Of a stretch of 64,000 bases of DNA, positions 18,233 through 26,442 are shown one piece after another. The DNA lies in contig OZ253956.1 of assembly GCA_965267355.1 (NCBI GenBank), positions 2,232,001 to 2,296,000 on the forward strand, given 5' to 3'. The notes beneath the pieces are model-generated. The model did no database searches. It was not told the origin of the DNA and worked only from the letters and a program-made list of their open reading frames with translations. Source of the stretch: GCA-002793235 sp965267355 (lineage in GTDB: Bacteria > Bacteroidota > Bacteroidia > Flavobacteriales_E > Vicingaceae). The position numbers and the translations under genes are program-made. Positions within the stretch are counted from its first letter, which is position 1; each line of letters opens with the position of its first letter.

Positions 18233-19117
18233 TTAAATATTTAATGTGCCTTTATAGTAATCATAAGTTGATTTTCCTTCGTCATCTAGAAAGTCAATTG
18301 TATAGTTCTCGTTTGAGCAATACACATGAACTTTTCCATCTTCACATTCAAAAATTATGTCTTTAGCTGAATTTTGTCGAACCTTGTTGTGGTCGGGATA
18401 TGAGGCATAATCTGAATCATTAGAATTTGCTTCTCCCATCACAATTATGTCAGGATCCATTGCGTCAATCCATTCCTGAGGAATTTTTCCACTTTTTCTA
18501 CCATGATGTGGAGCGAATAGAATATTTGTTTTTGGAAGGCTTATTTTATCCTTGATATTCTCCATAAAGTCTTTTTCAAGGTCTCCCATCCAGATAGCTG
18601 TCACTCCACCATTAAGACTATATTTTATTATACACGAAATGTTATTTGGAGTCTTCCCATCTTTAGCATTTTGAAGTGCTGTTTTGAAATGTTTATTAGT
18701 CCTGTCTGGCCAGAGTATATTGATGCCTGAACTACCACGCTCATCACTACTTTGATTCATCCATTTTCTTGAACAGTTCTTTTCAATGTAGTAGGCTTTA
18801 GACGAATTGTGAAGTGTTTTATATCTCTTGAACCCCTTCGTCTCAACACTTTTTGTTGTTTCATTTTTAACACAGTAAAAGTTTAACAAATCCATTTCAT
18901 CATCTAGGTAATCTAGTTGTTGAATATGGTCTTCGTCTGGATGTGTCGAGATGAAACGAGTAATGCCTTTATTTTTCGATTCTTTCTTTAATTCATCTAC
19001 AATGTCTTCCTTATTATCATCTGACAGACAGCAATCTATTATGGTAAAATTATCTGAACCATGTTTGATGTAGAACATGTCTCCATCTCCCACTGAAAAA
19101 GATTTAATAATGCTCAT
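18233..19117 (-). CDS. Metallo-beta-lactamase-fold hydrolase (ComEC C-terminal-like)
   Basis: 294 residues. It starts with FSVGDGDMFYIKHG and IIDCC, then the metal-binding signature STHPDEDHI (HxDxDH form) near residue 58, a further GDLEKDF, and PHHGRKSG, which is typical of ComEC/Rec2-type MBL domains. These act on nucleic acids or phosphodiesters, but no substrate can be read here. There is no signal peptide, so it is probably cytoplasmic. The ATG overlaps the stop of the upstream membrane-protein gene by 4 bp, so the two are co-translated as a pair. Confidence 0.85.
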   Translation of the reverse strand: MSIIKSFSVGDGDMFYIKHGSDNFTIIDCCLSDDNKEDIVDELKKESKNKGITRFISTHPDEDHIQQLDYLDDEMDLLNFYCVKNETTKSVETKGFKRYKTLHNSSKAYYIEKNCSRKWMNQSSDERGSSGINILWPDRTNKHFKTALQNAKDGKTPNNISCIIKYSLNGGVTAIWMGDLEKDFMENIKDKISLPKTNILFAPHHGRKSGKIPQEWIDAMDPDIIVMGEANSNDSDYASYPDHNKVRQNSAKDIIFECEDGKVHVYCSNENYTIDFLDDEGKSTYDYYKGTLNI

Positions 19118-19602
19118 TTTAATTTGGCTTTAATTCGTTTAGTTATGTAGGAGGTTTGTTTTCGATAGGAGAATAGAAATAGTATGAAAAGAAAAATTGA
19201 AGTTACCCACATGTTGGTCTGTCCTTGAAAACTATTCTTTTCTGCAATCATTAAGTATGCTTTCGAAGCCAATATCATGAGAAAAAGTGAAATCAATGTG
19301 CGATACATATTGTTTGCTTCAGAGAGAATCTCAAGTTTCTTGTCATCTTTCTCAACTTGGACGAAATCAGAATAGTCCGCGAGTTTTACAAACCCAATTT
19401 TTTTAAGGATAGGCTCAATAATCAAAGATCCTAATCGGCTAATTACTAGCCCAATGAAATAGAGCAGAAAAGCACTTGCTAGCAAATTCTCTTGAATTAA
19501 AGTCATATCTGTCCAATGCTCCATAATTACAGCATAGACAACTCCTGGAAGTAAGTAGTTGAATAAATTATAAGATGATATTTTGTCTAGTAGTTCCTTC
19601 AC
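19114..19602 (-). CDS. Small membrane protein paired with the MBL hydrolase
   Basis: 162 residues with a GTG start that lies only 2 bp from an inverted cassette end. It has hydrophobic segments near residues 13-28, 38-62, 105-122 and 130-147. A cytoplasmic linker (KLADYSDFVQVEKDDKK) separates two membrane pairs. The N-terminal LFNYLLPGVVYAVI and RLGSLIIEPILKKIGF look like those of a recurrent family of small bacterial membrane proteins with no assigned function. Coupling to the MBL gene suggests that it anchors or gates the hydrolase (inference). Confidence 0.78.
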   Translation of the reverse strand: MKELLDKISSYNLFNYLLPGVVYAVIMEHWTDMTLIQENLLASAFLLYFIGLVISRLGSLIIEPILKKIGFVKLADYSDFVQVEKDDKKLEILSEANNMYRTLISLFLMILASKAYLMIAEKNSFQGQTNMWVTSIFLFILFLFSYRKQTSYITKRIKAKLK

Positions 19603-19604
19603 TT

Positions 19605-19641
19605 GTATTGGCTACAACATGCGTATATATACACCGGTGTA
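19605..19641. repeat. Inverted cassette end plus a 12-bp palindrome
   Basis: GTATTGGCTACAAC at 19605-19618 is the reverse complement of GTTGTAGCCAATAC, matching 13 of 14 bases of the end of repeat B (GTTGTAGCCAGTAC, 18216-18229). The two inverted copies bracket the membrane/MBL pair exactly. A perfect palindrome TACACCGGTGTA follows at 19630-19641. Confidence 0.6.
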
Positions 19642-19844
19642 CGTATCCACCTAATTTAGTAGGCTAATTTATCTACAAAAAGCTAACAATACATACGTGT
19701 AAATACCTAATGGATTGATACGTATTTAGTAGTAGTTGGGGAAGAGGATACTGATGTGTTGTTATTTTTACTGGTTTATTGTTAAAAATAAATACCCAGC
19801 ACATAAATTTTAACCAAAAAGAGGTTTTTTCTGCCTTAAACAAT

Positions 19845-20054
19845 GTCAGATTGTTAAGATAATACATTAAATCTTCACAACATTACATTAAGTTTTCACT
19901 ATTTCATATTAAATCTTTACAAGTTAATGTATTATCGTTAAAAGAATAAACTATGTTGTTACAACATTAAATAAAGTTGTTAAAGCCATACATTAATTCT
20001 TTACTACTTTACATTATATCCTTACAACTTTATACTAACTTGTAAAAAGATAAG
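19845..20054. repeat. Ten in-phase degenerate 21-bp repeats
   Basis: Within the 516-bp gene-free stretch 19603-20118, units start every 21 bp at 19845, 19866, 19887 and so on to 20034. The five best copies begin ATTAA or ATTAT (19866, 19887, 19908, 19992, 20013) with consensus ATTAAATCTTTACAAC followed by TTTAC; the other five keep the phase and match about 11-14 of 21 bases by eye. It is not coding. Possible roles are a multi-site regulator array or decayed tandem duplication. Confidence 0.7.
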
Positions 20055-20063
20055 CTTATTTAA

Positions 20064-20079
20064 TGTGATTTTAATCACT
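20064..20079 (+). promoter_or_regulatory. CRP/FNR-type palindromic box
   Basis: TGTGA-N6-TCACT, with a perfect inverted core GTGATT-TT-AATCAC at 20065-20078. Its centre is about 41 bp upstream of the predicted transcription start of the decarboxylase gene, the class II activator position. A CRP-family regulator is encoded 3.3 kb downstream. Confidence 0.55.
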
Positions 20080-20100
20080 TTTAGAGTGTGGTAAGAGCCA

Positions 20101-20108
20101 TACATTTG
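20101..20108 (+). promoter_or_regulatory. Bacteroidota -7 promoter element
   Basis: TACATTTG matches TAnnTTTG exactly. No clear -33 TTTG is present at the usual spacing, which fits an activator-dependent promoter. The start codon at 20119 is so close that the mRNA may be nearly leaderless. Confidence 0.6.
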
Positions 20109-20118
20109 CAACAAAAAC

Positions 20119-21363
20119 ATGTACTGGGAGAAATTACCTCATAATGAAATTGTAGAAAGAGTAAACGAGGCGCTTTCTGACAATATGAATTATAAAACCA
20201 AACGAGTATTAGGTGTTCCAGCTAGTTACTTAGATGAGGAACAATTTTATGATGATGCTCCATTTTTGGAGGATTCACCGTTTTTGGCAACGCTTATTGC
20301 CAATCCAAACCATATTGGTTGTCACACATTGGGAGAAGATTCTGAGCCTTTTTTTAAGGGAACACAGGAGTTAGAAAATGAATTGATAAAAATATGCGCA
20401 GAAGAAATATTTGAAGGCGAAGAGAATGAACAAGATGGCTATGTAGCTTCAGGAGGAACAGAAGCTAACATACAAGCCATGTGGATTTATAGAAACTATT
20501 TTAAAAGAGCGTTTAAGGCTTCAAATGCTGAAATAGCTATTGTTTATTCTGAAGATAGTCATTATTCCATGCCTAAAGGAGCAAACATGCTGGGGCTTAA
20601 CTCCATAGTGGTTAGAGTAGATAAAGAAACTAGAGAAATAGTGACGGATAATTTAAATAGTCAATTAGATAACGCTATTTCAAATGGAATTAAACATTTC
20701 ATTGTAGTATTAAACATGTCAACTACTATGTTTGGTTCAGTAGATGATATTAATACTATAACCACAATTCTTAATGAAAAGCAAATCAACTATAAACTAC
20801 ATATTGATGGCGCTTTTGGAGGCTTTGTTTATCCTTTTACCAAAAGTGATAGTAGTTACAGTTTTAAAAACGCTAACATAACTTCATTTACGCTTGATGG
20901 TCACAAAATGCTTCAATCACCTTACGGTACAGGAGTATTCTTAATCAGAAAAGGCTTTATGCAATATGCCTTAACAGAAGAAGCTGACTATGTTAAAGGA
21001 AAGGATTATACCATTTGTGGTAGTCGTTCAGGAGCCAATGCAATTGCTTTGTGGATGATACTAAAAACACATGGCTCTGAAGGGCTTAAATTTAGAATGC
21101 AAACATTAGTGGATAAAGCAAAAGCATTATGTGCAAGATTGGATAAAATGGGAGTGGAGTATTATAGAAATCCGTACATCAATATAATTACCATCAAAGC
21201 TGATTTTATTACAAGAGAATTAGCAGAAAAATATAGCTTGGTTCCTGATAAGCATGATAATCCTAACTGGTATAAAATTGTAGTGATGCATCATGTAAAA
21301 CAGGGAGTGCTGGATAATTTTGTAATGGATTTAAAGGTTAGCTTACATATAGGTGCAAACTAA
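20119..21363 (+). CDS. PLP-dependent group II amino-acid decarboxylase
   Basis: 414 residues of fold type I. Visible features: GYVASGGTEANIQAMW in the cofactor phosphate-binding region, SEDSHYSMPKGANMLGL, HIDGAFGGFVYPF with the PLP-binding Asp, and the Schiff-base lysine K263 in TLDGHKMLQSPYGTG. Substrates in the family include glutamate, aspartate, histidine, tyrosine and cysteine sulfinate. The convergent, overlapping neighbour is a cysteine dioxygenase, so cysteine sulfinate (giving hypotaurine) is the best guess, by context only. The last 26 bp overlap that gene tail-to-tail. Confidence 0.88.
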   Translation: MYWEKLPHNEIVERVNEALSDNMNYKTKRVLGVPASYLDEEQFYDDAPFLEDSPFLATLIANPNHIGCHTLGEDSEPFFKGTQELENELIKICAEEIFEGEENEQDGYVASGGTEANIQAMWIYRNYFKRAFKASNAEIAIVYSEDSHYSMPKGANMLGLNSIVVRVDKETREIVTDNLNSQLDNAISNGIKHFIVVLNMSTTMFGSVDDINTITTILNEKQINYKLHIDGAFGGFVYPFTKSDSSYSFKNANITSFTLDGHKMLQSPYGTGVFLIRKGFMQYALTEEADYVKGKDYTICGSRSGANAIALWMILKTHGSEGLKFRMQTLVDKAKALCARLDKMGVEYYRNPYINIITIKADFITRELAEKYSLVPDKHDNPNWYKIVVMHHVKQGVLDNFVMDLKVSLHIGAN

Positions 21364-21781
21364 CAGATCTGCCATTAAAAGAATTCACTAACTCGTGGTA
21401 AACTTCTCCGCTATTAAGGTTAGAGCTATTTTTTTGAGGTAAAACAACTTCCTCTTTAAAGTTAAATTTCTCACCATTAATTGGCGTGTATAGTTTCTCA
21501 GTTATCTGGCCTTTTAAAACATAGGTCCAGGCATGGTCATCACTATGATTGTGAATTGGAGAATGCTGGTCTTTTTCCCAGCATATTAAATCTACACTGT
21601 AGTTTTTCCCTGAACCAATATTAATTCTGGAGTAATGGTCAGCATCCCAAAAGCACAGGTGTTCAATATCTTTATAATTGAACCGAATTTTAGACAATAA
21701 CTGTTCGCAATTACGACTTTCTAATCGTTCTAAAGCAACAGTTAAGTCCCTTAAATTATATATGGGATTAATGGATTCCAT
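21338..21781 (-). CDS. Type I cysteine dioxygenase
   Basis: 147-residue cupin that oxidises cysteine to cysteine sulfinate. The iron-binding pair is in HSPIHNHSDDHAW, the third His and active-site Tyr are in SLHLY, and ICWEKDQHSPIHNH fits the CDO signature. The residue equivalent to mammalian Cys93, which crosslinks to Tyr157, is Ala here, so no thioether cofactor can form. The chain stops two residues after the active-site Tyr, shorter than typical ~200-residue enzymes, where it overlaps the decarboxylase gene. Confidence 0.9.
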   Translation of the reverse strand: MESINPIYNLRDLTVALERLESRNCEQLLSKIRFNYKDIEHLCFWDADHYSRINIGSGKNYSVDLICWEKDQHSPIHNHSDDHAWTYVLKGQITEKLYTPINGEKFNFKEEVVLPQKNSSNLNSGEVYHELVNSFNGRSVSLHLYVS

Positions 21782-21906
21782 CTTTTACTCCACAAATATT
21801 TTATTTATTGCTGCAAATAAAGGTGATAAAGGGTAGTAAAAGCAATGATATAAATCATATTTTACTCAATATTTTCAAAAAATCATTTTAAATTTGAAGT
21901 GTGGAA

Positions 21907-23421
21907 ATGGGAGAAGATATCTATAAAATTCTGTTTGAAAATGCCGGGCAGGGTATGATAGTGTCCAATAAAAAAGGACTAATAGAAATTGTAAATCCCA
22001 CACTTTGTAAAATGTTTGGTTATTCAGAAGATGAATTGGTAAACCAAACTATTGATATTTTGGTTCCTGATAGTCTAAGGGGGAAACATCATCACCATAG
22101 AGAGGATTATAATCATCAACCCAAGCAGAGGCAAATGGGGGGCGATATGGATTTGTTGGGGCAAAGAAAAGATGGTACTGTTTTTTCAGTTGAAGTTGGG
22201 TTAAACCATTGTACCATTAATGGAGAATTTAAGGTAGTTTCCATTATTACTGATATAACAGAGAGAGTTCAGTCTCAAAATAAGTTAAAAGAACTAAATC
22301 TAGAGTTAGAGGATAAAGTTCAGCTTCGTACCCAGGAGTTAGAAAAGAGTCAGAAATTATACAACCTTATTTCCCGTAACTTCCCTAGAGGAATTATCAA
22401 TGTATTTGATAAAGATTTAAACTATGTTTTTGCAGAAGGACAAGAGCTAGATAAGTTGGGACATAGTAGTGAAAGTTTAATTGGAAAACCTTTTTCTTTA
22501 AGGTTTAAAGGAGATTTACAAGATGAAGTTGAGCCTAAATTAAATTCTGTTTTTAGAGGTGCAGCTACTTCTTTTGAGTTTCAGGATGGAGATAATTTTT
22601 ATGTAGTGAATGCTGTACCACTTAGATCTTTGAGTGGTGATGTAGAACAAATACTGGTTATTGAAAAAAACATAACAGACTCCAAACTTGCGGAACAAGA
22701 AATGCAAAAGAACTTAGAGAAAGAAAGAGAATTAAATGAGTTGAAATCTCGATTTGTGTCTATGGCTTCTCATGAGTTTAGAACTCCATTAAGCACCATA
22801 CTTTCTTCCGCTACATTAGCTGAAAAATATGACCTTTCAGAACAACAAGAAAAAAGAGAAAGGCATTTAGGTAGGATAAAATCTTCAGTAAAGAATTTAA
22901 CCTCAATATTAAATGATTTTCTGTCAATAGATAAATTGGAAGATGGAAAGGTTGAAGTTAAACAATCTGAGTTCAATTTAGATGAGTTGATTAAGGAGGC
23001 TATTGAGGAGATGGGAACTTACCTCAAAGAAGGACAACAGGTTAATTATAAGTCTTCTATTAATCAAGAACAACTAGTTGAATCAGATAGAAACGTTATA
23101 AAAAATGTTTTAATCAATCTATTGTCTAATGCCAGCAAGTATTCCGAAAGCGATAAAGAAATTATCCTGGAAGTATTAGGAGAGGAGCACGGAATAATTA
23201 TTAATATTACAGACTTTGGTATTGGTATTCCAAAATCTGAACAAGACCAACTGTTTAACAGCAGGTTTTTTAGAGCTGGAAATGTTACCAATATTGAAGG
23301 AACAGGGCTAGGATTAACAATTGTAAAAAAATATTTATCTTTAGTAAATGGACACATATCATTCGTAAGTGAAGAAAATAAGGGCACAACATTTACGATT
23401 AAAATACCTAACATAATATGA
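21907..23421 (+). CDS. PAS-PAS sensor histidine kinase
   Basis: 504 residues from ATG 21907 (a GTG at 21901 is also possible). PAS domain 1 (YKILFENAGQGMIVSN to about residue 120), a coiled coil (LNLELEDKVQLRTQELEK), a second PAS-like domain (NFPRGIINVFDKD, residues ~155-250), HisKA with the phospho-acceptor in MASHEFRTPLSTIL, and HATPase (NLLSNASKYS, DFGIGIPKSEQ, GTGLGLTIVKKY). No membrane span, so it is a cytoplasmic sensor. The stop overlaps the regulator gene by ATGA, so the two form a cognate pair. Confidence 0.92.
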   Translation: MGEDIYKILFENAGQGMIVSNKKGLIEIVNPTLCKMFGYSEDELVNQTIDILVPDSLRGKHHHHREDYNHQPKQRQMGGDMDLLGQRKDGTVFSVEVGLNHCTINGEFKVVSIITDITERVQSQNKLKELNLELEDKVQLRTQELEKSQKLYNLISRNFPRGIINVFDKDLNYVFAEGQELDKLGHSSESLIGKPFSLRFKGDLQDEVEPKLNSVFRGAATSFEFQDGDNFYVVNAVPLRSLSGDVEQILVIEKNITDSKLAEQEMQKNLEKERELNELKSRFVSMASHEFRTPLSTILSSATLAEKYDLSEQQEKRERHLGRIKSSVKNLTSILNDFLSIDKLEDGKVEVKQSEFNLDELIKEAIEEMGTYLKEGQQVNYKSSINQEQLVESDRNVIKNVLINLLSNASKYSESDKEIILEVLGEEHGIIINITDFGIGIPKSEQDQLFNSRFFRAGNVTNIEGTGLGLTIVKKYLSLVNGHISFVSEENKGTTFTIKIPNII

Positions 23422-24479
23422 GCAAAACAATTTTATTGATTGAGGATAATCTTGAAATGCGAGAGAATACAGCAGAGATTATCGAATTGGCAAATTACAA
23501 TGTAATTACAGCAGAGAATGGGAAGATTGGGGTTGATTTAGCGAAGAAACATATACCAGATTTAATTATTTGCGACATCATGATGCCAGAAATGGATGGT
23601 TATGGTGTGTTATACATTCTAAGCAAAGATCCATCTACCTGCTCAATTCCTTTTGTTTTCTTAACAGCTAAAGCTGAAAAAAGCGAGTTTAGAAAAGGGA
23701 TGAACTTAGGAGCTGATGATTATGTAACAAAACCATATGAAGAGATGGAGTTGTTAAATGTAATTGAAAGTAGAATAGCTCGTAGTCAATTATTCAAACA
23801 AGGTTACGACCAGAATTTATCTGGTGTAACTAACTTTATGAATGAAGCAAAAGGGCTTGAGGAACTCAATAAGTTATCAGAAAATAGAAAAACCAGAAAA
23901 TATAAAAAGAAAGAAGTAGTCTTTCATGAAGGAGATTACGCGGGAGCTATTTATTTTATCAACTCAGGTAGAGTAAGAACCTATAAGGTAAATGATGATG
24001 CGAAAGAGTATAGTGTGGACTTATATAAAACAGGCGATTTTATTGGTTATCTGTCAATTTTAGAAGGAGAGGAGTATATTGAGACTGCTGAAGTAATGGA
24101 AGAAGCAGAGGTTTTAAAAATTCCTAAAGAAGACTTTTTAGATTTATTATTCAAGAATAGAGATGTGTCTAATTCATTTATTAAAATGTTGGCTCACAAT
24201 GTAGTAGAAAAAGAGTCTAAATTATTGAATTTAGCTTACGATTCAGTTCGTAAACGTGTTGCTGATGCACTAGTTGAATTAAAGGATAAATACAAAGAAA
24301 AAGCAGAAGAGGAATTTTCTATAGCTATTAGTAGAAATGAGCTAGCAAGTTTAGTAGGAACTTCAACAGAAACAGTAATTAGAACCTTATCTGATTTTAA
24401 GGATGAAGGAATGATATCTATTAAAGGGAGTAAGATAACACTTTCTAAGCCTGAAGAATTAGCTAATCTAAGGTTCTAG
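23418..24479 (+). CDS. Response regulator with receiver, cyclic-nucleotide-binding-like and CRP-type HTH domains
   Basis: 353 residues. Receiver domain with LIEDN, the phospho-acceptor Asp in IICDIMMPEMDGYG and the LTAK lysine; a CRP/FNR beta-barrel (KEVVFHEGDYAGAIYFINSG, residues ~155-250); and a C-terminal HTH_Crp with SRNELASLVGTSTETVIRTL. In the recognition helix the Glu and Arg of CRP (ETV.R) are kept, while the preceding Arg is Thr. It is a DNA-binding output for the upstream kinase. A TGTGA-N6-TCACT site lies at 20064. It converges with the radical SAM gene, overlapping by 4 bp. Confidence 0.92.
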   Translation: MSKTILLIEDNLEMRENTAEIIELANYNVITAENGKIGVDLAKKHIPDLIICDIMMPEMDGYGVLYILSKDPSTCSIPFVFLTAKAEKSEFRKGMNLGADDYVTKPYEEMELLNVIESRIARSQLFKQGYDQNLSGVTNFMNEAKGLEELNKLSENRKTRKYKKKEVVFHEGDYAGAIYFINSGRVRTYKVNDDAKEYSVDLYKTGDFIGYLSILEGEEYIETAEVMEEAEVLKIPKEDFLDLLFKNRDVSNSFIKMLAHNVVEKESKLLNLAYDSVRKRVADALVELKDKYKEKAEEEFSIAISRNELASLVGTSTETVIRTLSDFKDEGMISIKGSKITLSKPEELANLRF

Positions 24480-25489
24480 AAAGTTTCACATCCTTTACAG
24501 AACTCTATATCGTTTTTTCTGCCTTTTAGATGTAACTTAAGGTATTTTCTTCTGATATCGTTGTTGTATATTTCCAAAAAATCGTTTTTGGTAATGTTAC
24601 CTATTACAGCTTTAGAGTTTAAATCGTTACAACAAATAGTAATATCTCCGTTAGGCAGTAATACCATCTGTTCCATAAGTAGGGTACAGCCAATCTTATG
24701 TTTTTTCTCTGGGATTTTAATTTCTTCAATTTCCCCAGCCCAATTGTGGAATCTTCTTAGTTCATACCAGTCAAGTAAACTGTATATCTCTTGGAACTCT
24801 GGGTGCATCCAGCTTGTATTTCTTTCCTTGTCAGATGGAACACAACTTATGGAACACATTTTTACATTACTTCCTTTTTCCTTTCGAATTCGATCAAAGG
24901 TTTTGATGTTCTCATAAAATTTATCCCATTTTGCGTTTACACGCATATCCTCAAAAAGTTCAGGAGTACCACCATCAAAGCTAACACCTAGTAAATCAAC
25001 AGCATCAATGTCAATAATCTCTTCAGCAAGTTTTTCTCTTAACAACATGCCATTGGTAAGCATATGTATTTCAGGAAATGGCATATTCATACCCCTAGCC
25101 ATATCTTTATATTGCTTAATCAATTTTAACATGTCCATTCTTTTAGGGTGTAACAAAATCTCACCCCCATTGTAAAGATTGATTCTTTTAATTCCTGAAA
25201 ATCGTTTACTCTCAACAAATCCTTTTAGAAATTTCTCTAAAATATCATTAGAAATAAGGTGTTTAGGCTTGGTATGGTCAAGTGAGCAAAACTTACATCT
25301 TAGATTACATTGACTGGCAAATTCAATATTAACCTCTCTAATGCTCAATCCTTTATTACCCTTCAATAAAACGTAGTAATAATAATAGTTTATAGCATAC
25401 TTTATTCCTTGAAGAAACTCAAGAATAGGCCAAATAACAGGTCTTTGGTAGAATAATCGTTTAAAAAATAGCTTTAGTCTAATATACAT
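24476..25489 (-). CDS. Radical SAM/SPASM protein
   Basis: 337 residues. The radical SAM iron-sulfur site is CNLRCKFC near residue 61, preceded by the substrate-side motif VNIEFASQ; NLYNGGEILLHPK follows. The C terminus has SPASM-type cysteines (IGCTLLMEQM, ITICCNDL, FCKGCETF). Such enzymes modify peptides or act in cofactor or sugar chemistry. No precursor-peptide gene is evident beside it, so the substrate is unknown. Its start at 25489 is followed upstream by 170 bp of non-coding DNA. Confidence 0.88.
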   Translation of the reverse strand: MYIRLKLFFKRLFYQRPVIWPILEFLQGIKYAINYYYYYVLLKGNKGLSIREVNIEFASQCNLRCKFCSLDHTKPKHLISNDILEKFLKGFVESKRFSGIKRINLYNGGEILLHPKRMDMLKLIKQYKDMARGMNMPFPEIHMLTNGMLLREKLAEEIIDIDAVDLLGVSFDGGTPELFEDMRVNAKWDKFYENIKTFDRIRKEKGSNVKMCSISCVPSDKERNTSWMHPEFQEIYSLLDWYELRRFHNWAGEIEEIKIPEKKHKIGCTLLMEQMVLLPNGDITICCNDLNSKAVIGNITKNDFLEIYNNDIRRKYLKLHLKGRKNDIEFCKGCETF

Positions 25490-25659
25490 AGGCGTTATTC
25501 CGTGGGAGCCAATTTCGTCATGTACGTAAGTTTAAAAAATGAGATATATCATTATAAACCCAATTTTACTTTTATCTATACATGCAACCGCTCATCATAA
25601 TTCAATGATATCTACAACACTAAGCGGTTAATTTAGCTTAAACTTTAAAATTTAAACGA

Positions 25660-26412
25660 ATGAAAAAAGTATTAGCAATAGCTCTATTAATGGTTGGAGC
25701 ACAAATTACTACAAAGGCTCAAACAGCAGAAGAGATTGTAAAAACATACATCGAAAATATAGGAGGTGAAGAGGCATTAAGAAATATTAAAAATGTGAGA
25801 ATGACTGCTAAAGTTGATGCGCAGGGTATGACTTTACCTGTTACCATGATAAATACAGCAGACGGGAAAACAAGAATAAGTTTTGAGTTTCAAGGTAAAG
25901 AAATGGTGCAACAGGCTTTTGATGGAGAAACGTCATGGGGAGTAAATTTTATGACTCAAAAAGCGGAGAAGTCGGATGCAGAAGCTACCGAAAATGTAAA
26001 AAGAGAATCAAACGATTTTCCTGAAGTGTTTTTAGATTATGAGAAAAAAGGTTACACTATTGAGCTACTTGGAAAAGAAACGGTAGAAGGCGTGGAGTGT
26101 TTTAAGGTTAAATTAACCAAAAAGCCTTTATTGGCTGATGGAGAAGAAGTAGAAAATGTTCAATTCTATTATTTTGATACCGAGAACTTTGTCCCTATTG
26201 TTACAGAAGCTGAAATTAAAAGCGGACAGATGAAAGGAAGCATTTCTCAAACTGTTTTTAGCGATTATCAAGAAGTAGAAGGAGTTTACTTTCCTTTCTC
26301 AATAGACTCAAAAATTAAAGATGGACAAGGTCAGCCAGTTAACATTGAAAAAATTGAAGTAAACGTAGAGTTAGAGGATTCTATTTTTACTTTTCCTGAA
26401 ACCGCAGAGTAA
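25660..26412 (+). CDS. Secreted LolA-like outer-membrane lipoprotein-sorting-family protein
   Basis: 250 residues with a signal peptide (MKKVLAIALLMVGAQITTKAQ). The mature protein begins with IVKTYIENIGGEEALRNIKN and continues in a beta-rich pattern (FEFQGKEMVQQAFDGETSWG, CFKVKLT) like LolA/DUF-type lipoprotein-sorting homologues of Bacteroidota, which often accompany secreted peptidases or enzymes. It lies 30 bp upstream of the BNR-repeat gene, probably in one transcript. Confidence 0.75.
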   Translation: MKKVLAIALLMVGAQITTKAQTAEEIVKTYIENIGGEEALRNIKNVRMTAKVDAQGMTLPVTMINTADGKTRISFEFQGKEMVQQAFDGETSWGVNFMTQKAEKSDAEATENVKRESNDFPEVFLDYEKKGYTIELLGKETVEGVECFKVKLTKKPLLADGEEVENVQFYYFDTENFVPIVTEAEIKSGQMKGSISQTVFSDYQEVEGVYFPFSIDSKIKDGQGQPVNIEKIEVNVELEDSIFTFPETAE

Positions 26413-26442
26413 ATTTAGATTAAAACATTAGTATTTAACATT

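Noticed and set aside
16210..19641. Insertion sequence
   Set aside because: Repeats and inverted ends are present but no transposase or fragment of one; cassette explanation preferred.
19673..19867. 64-codon minus-strand ORF next to the 21-bp array
   Set aside because: It lies in AT-rich non-coding DNA, has no recognisable motif, and overlaps the repeat region; treated as chance.
19845..20054. CRISPR array
   Set aside because: 21-bp units are contiguous and degenerate without unique spacers, and no cas genes are nearby.
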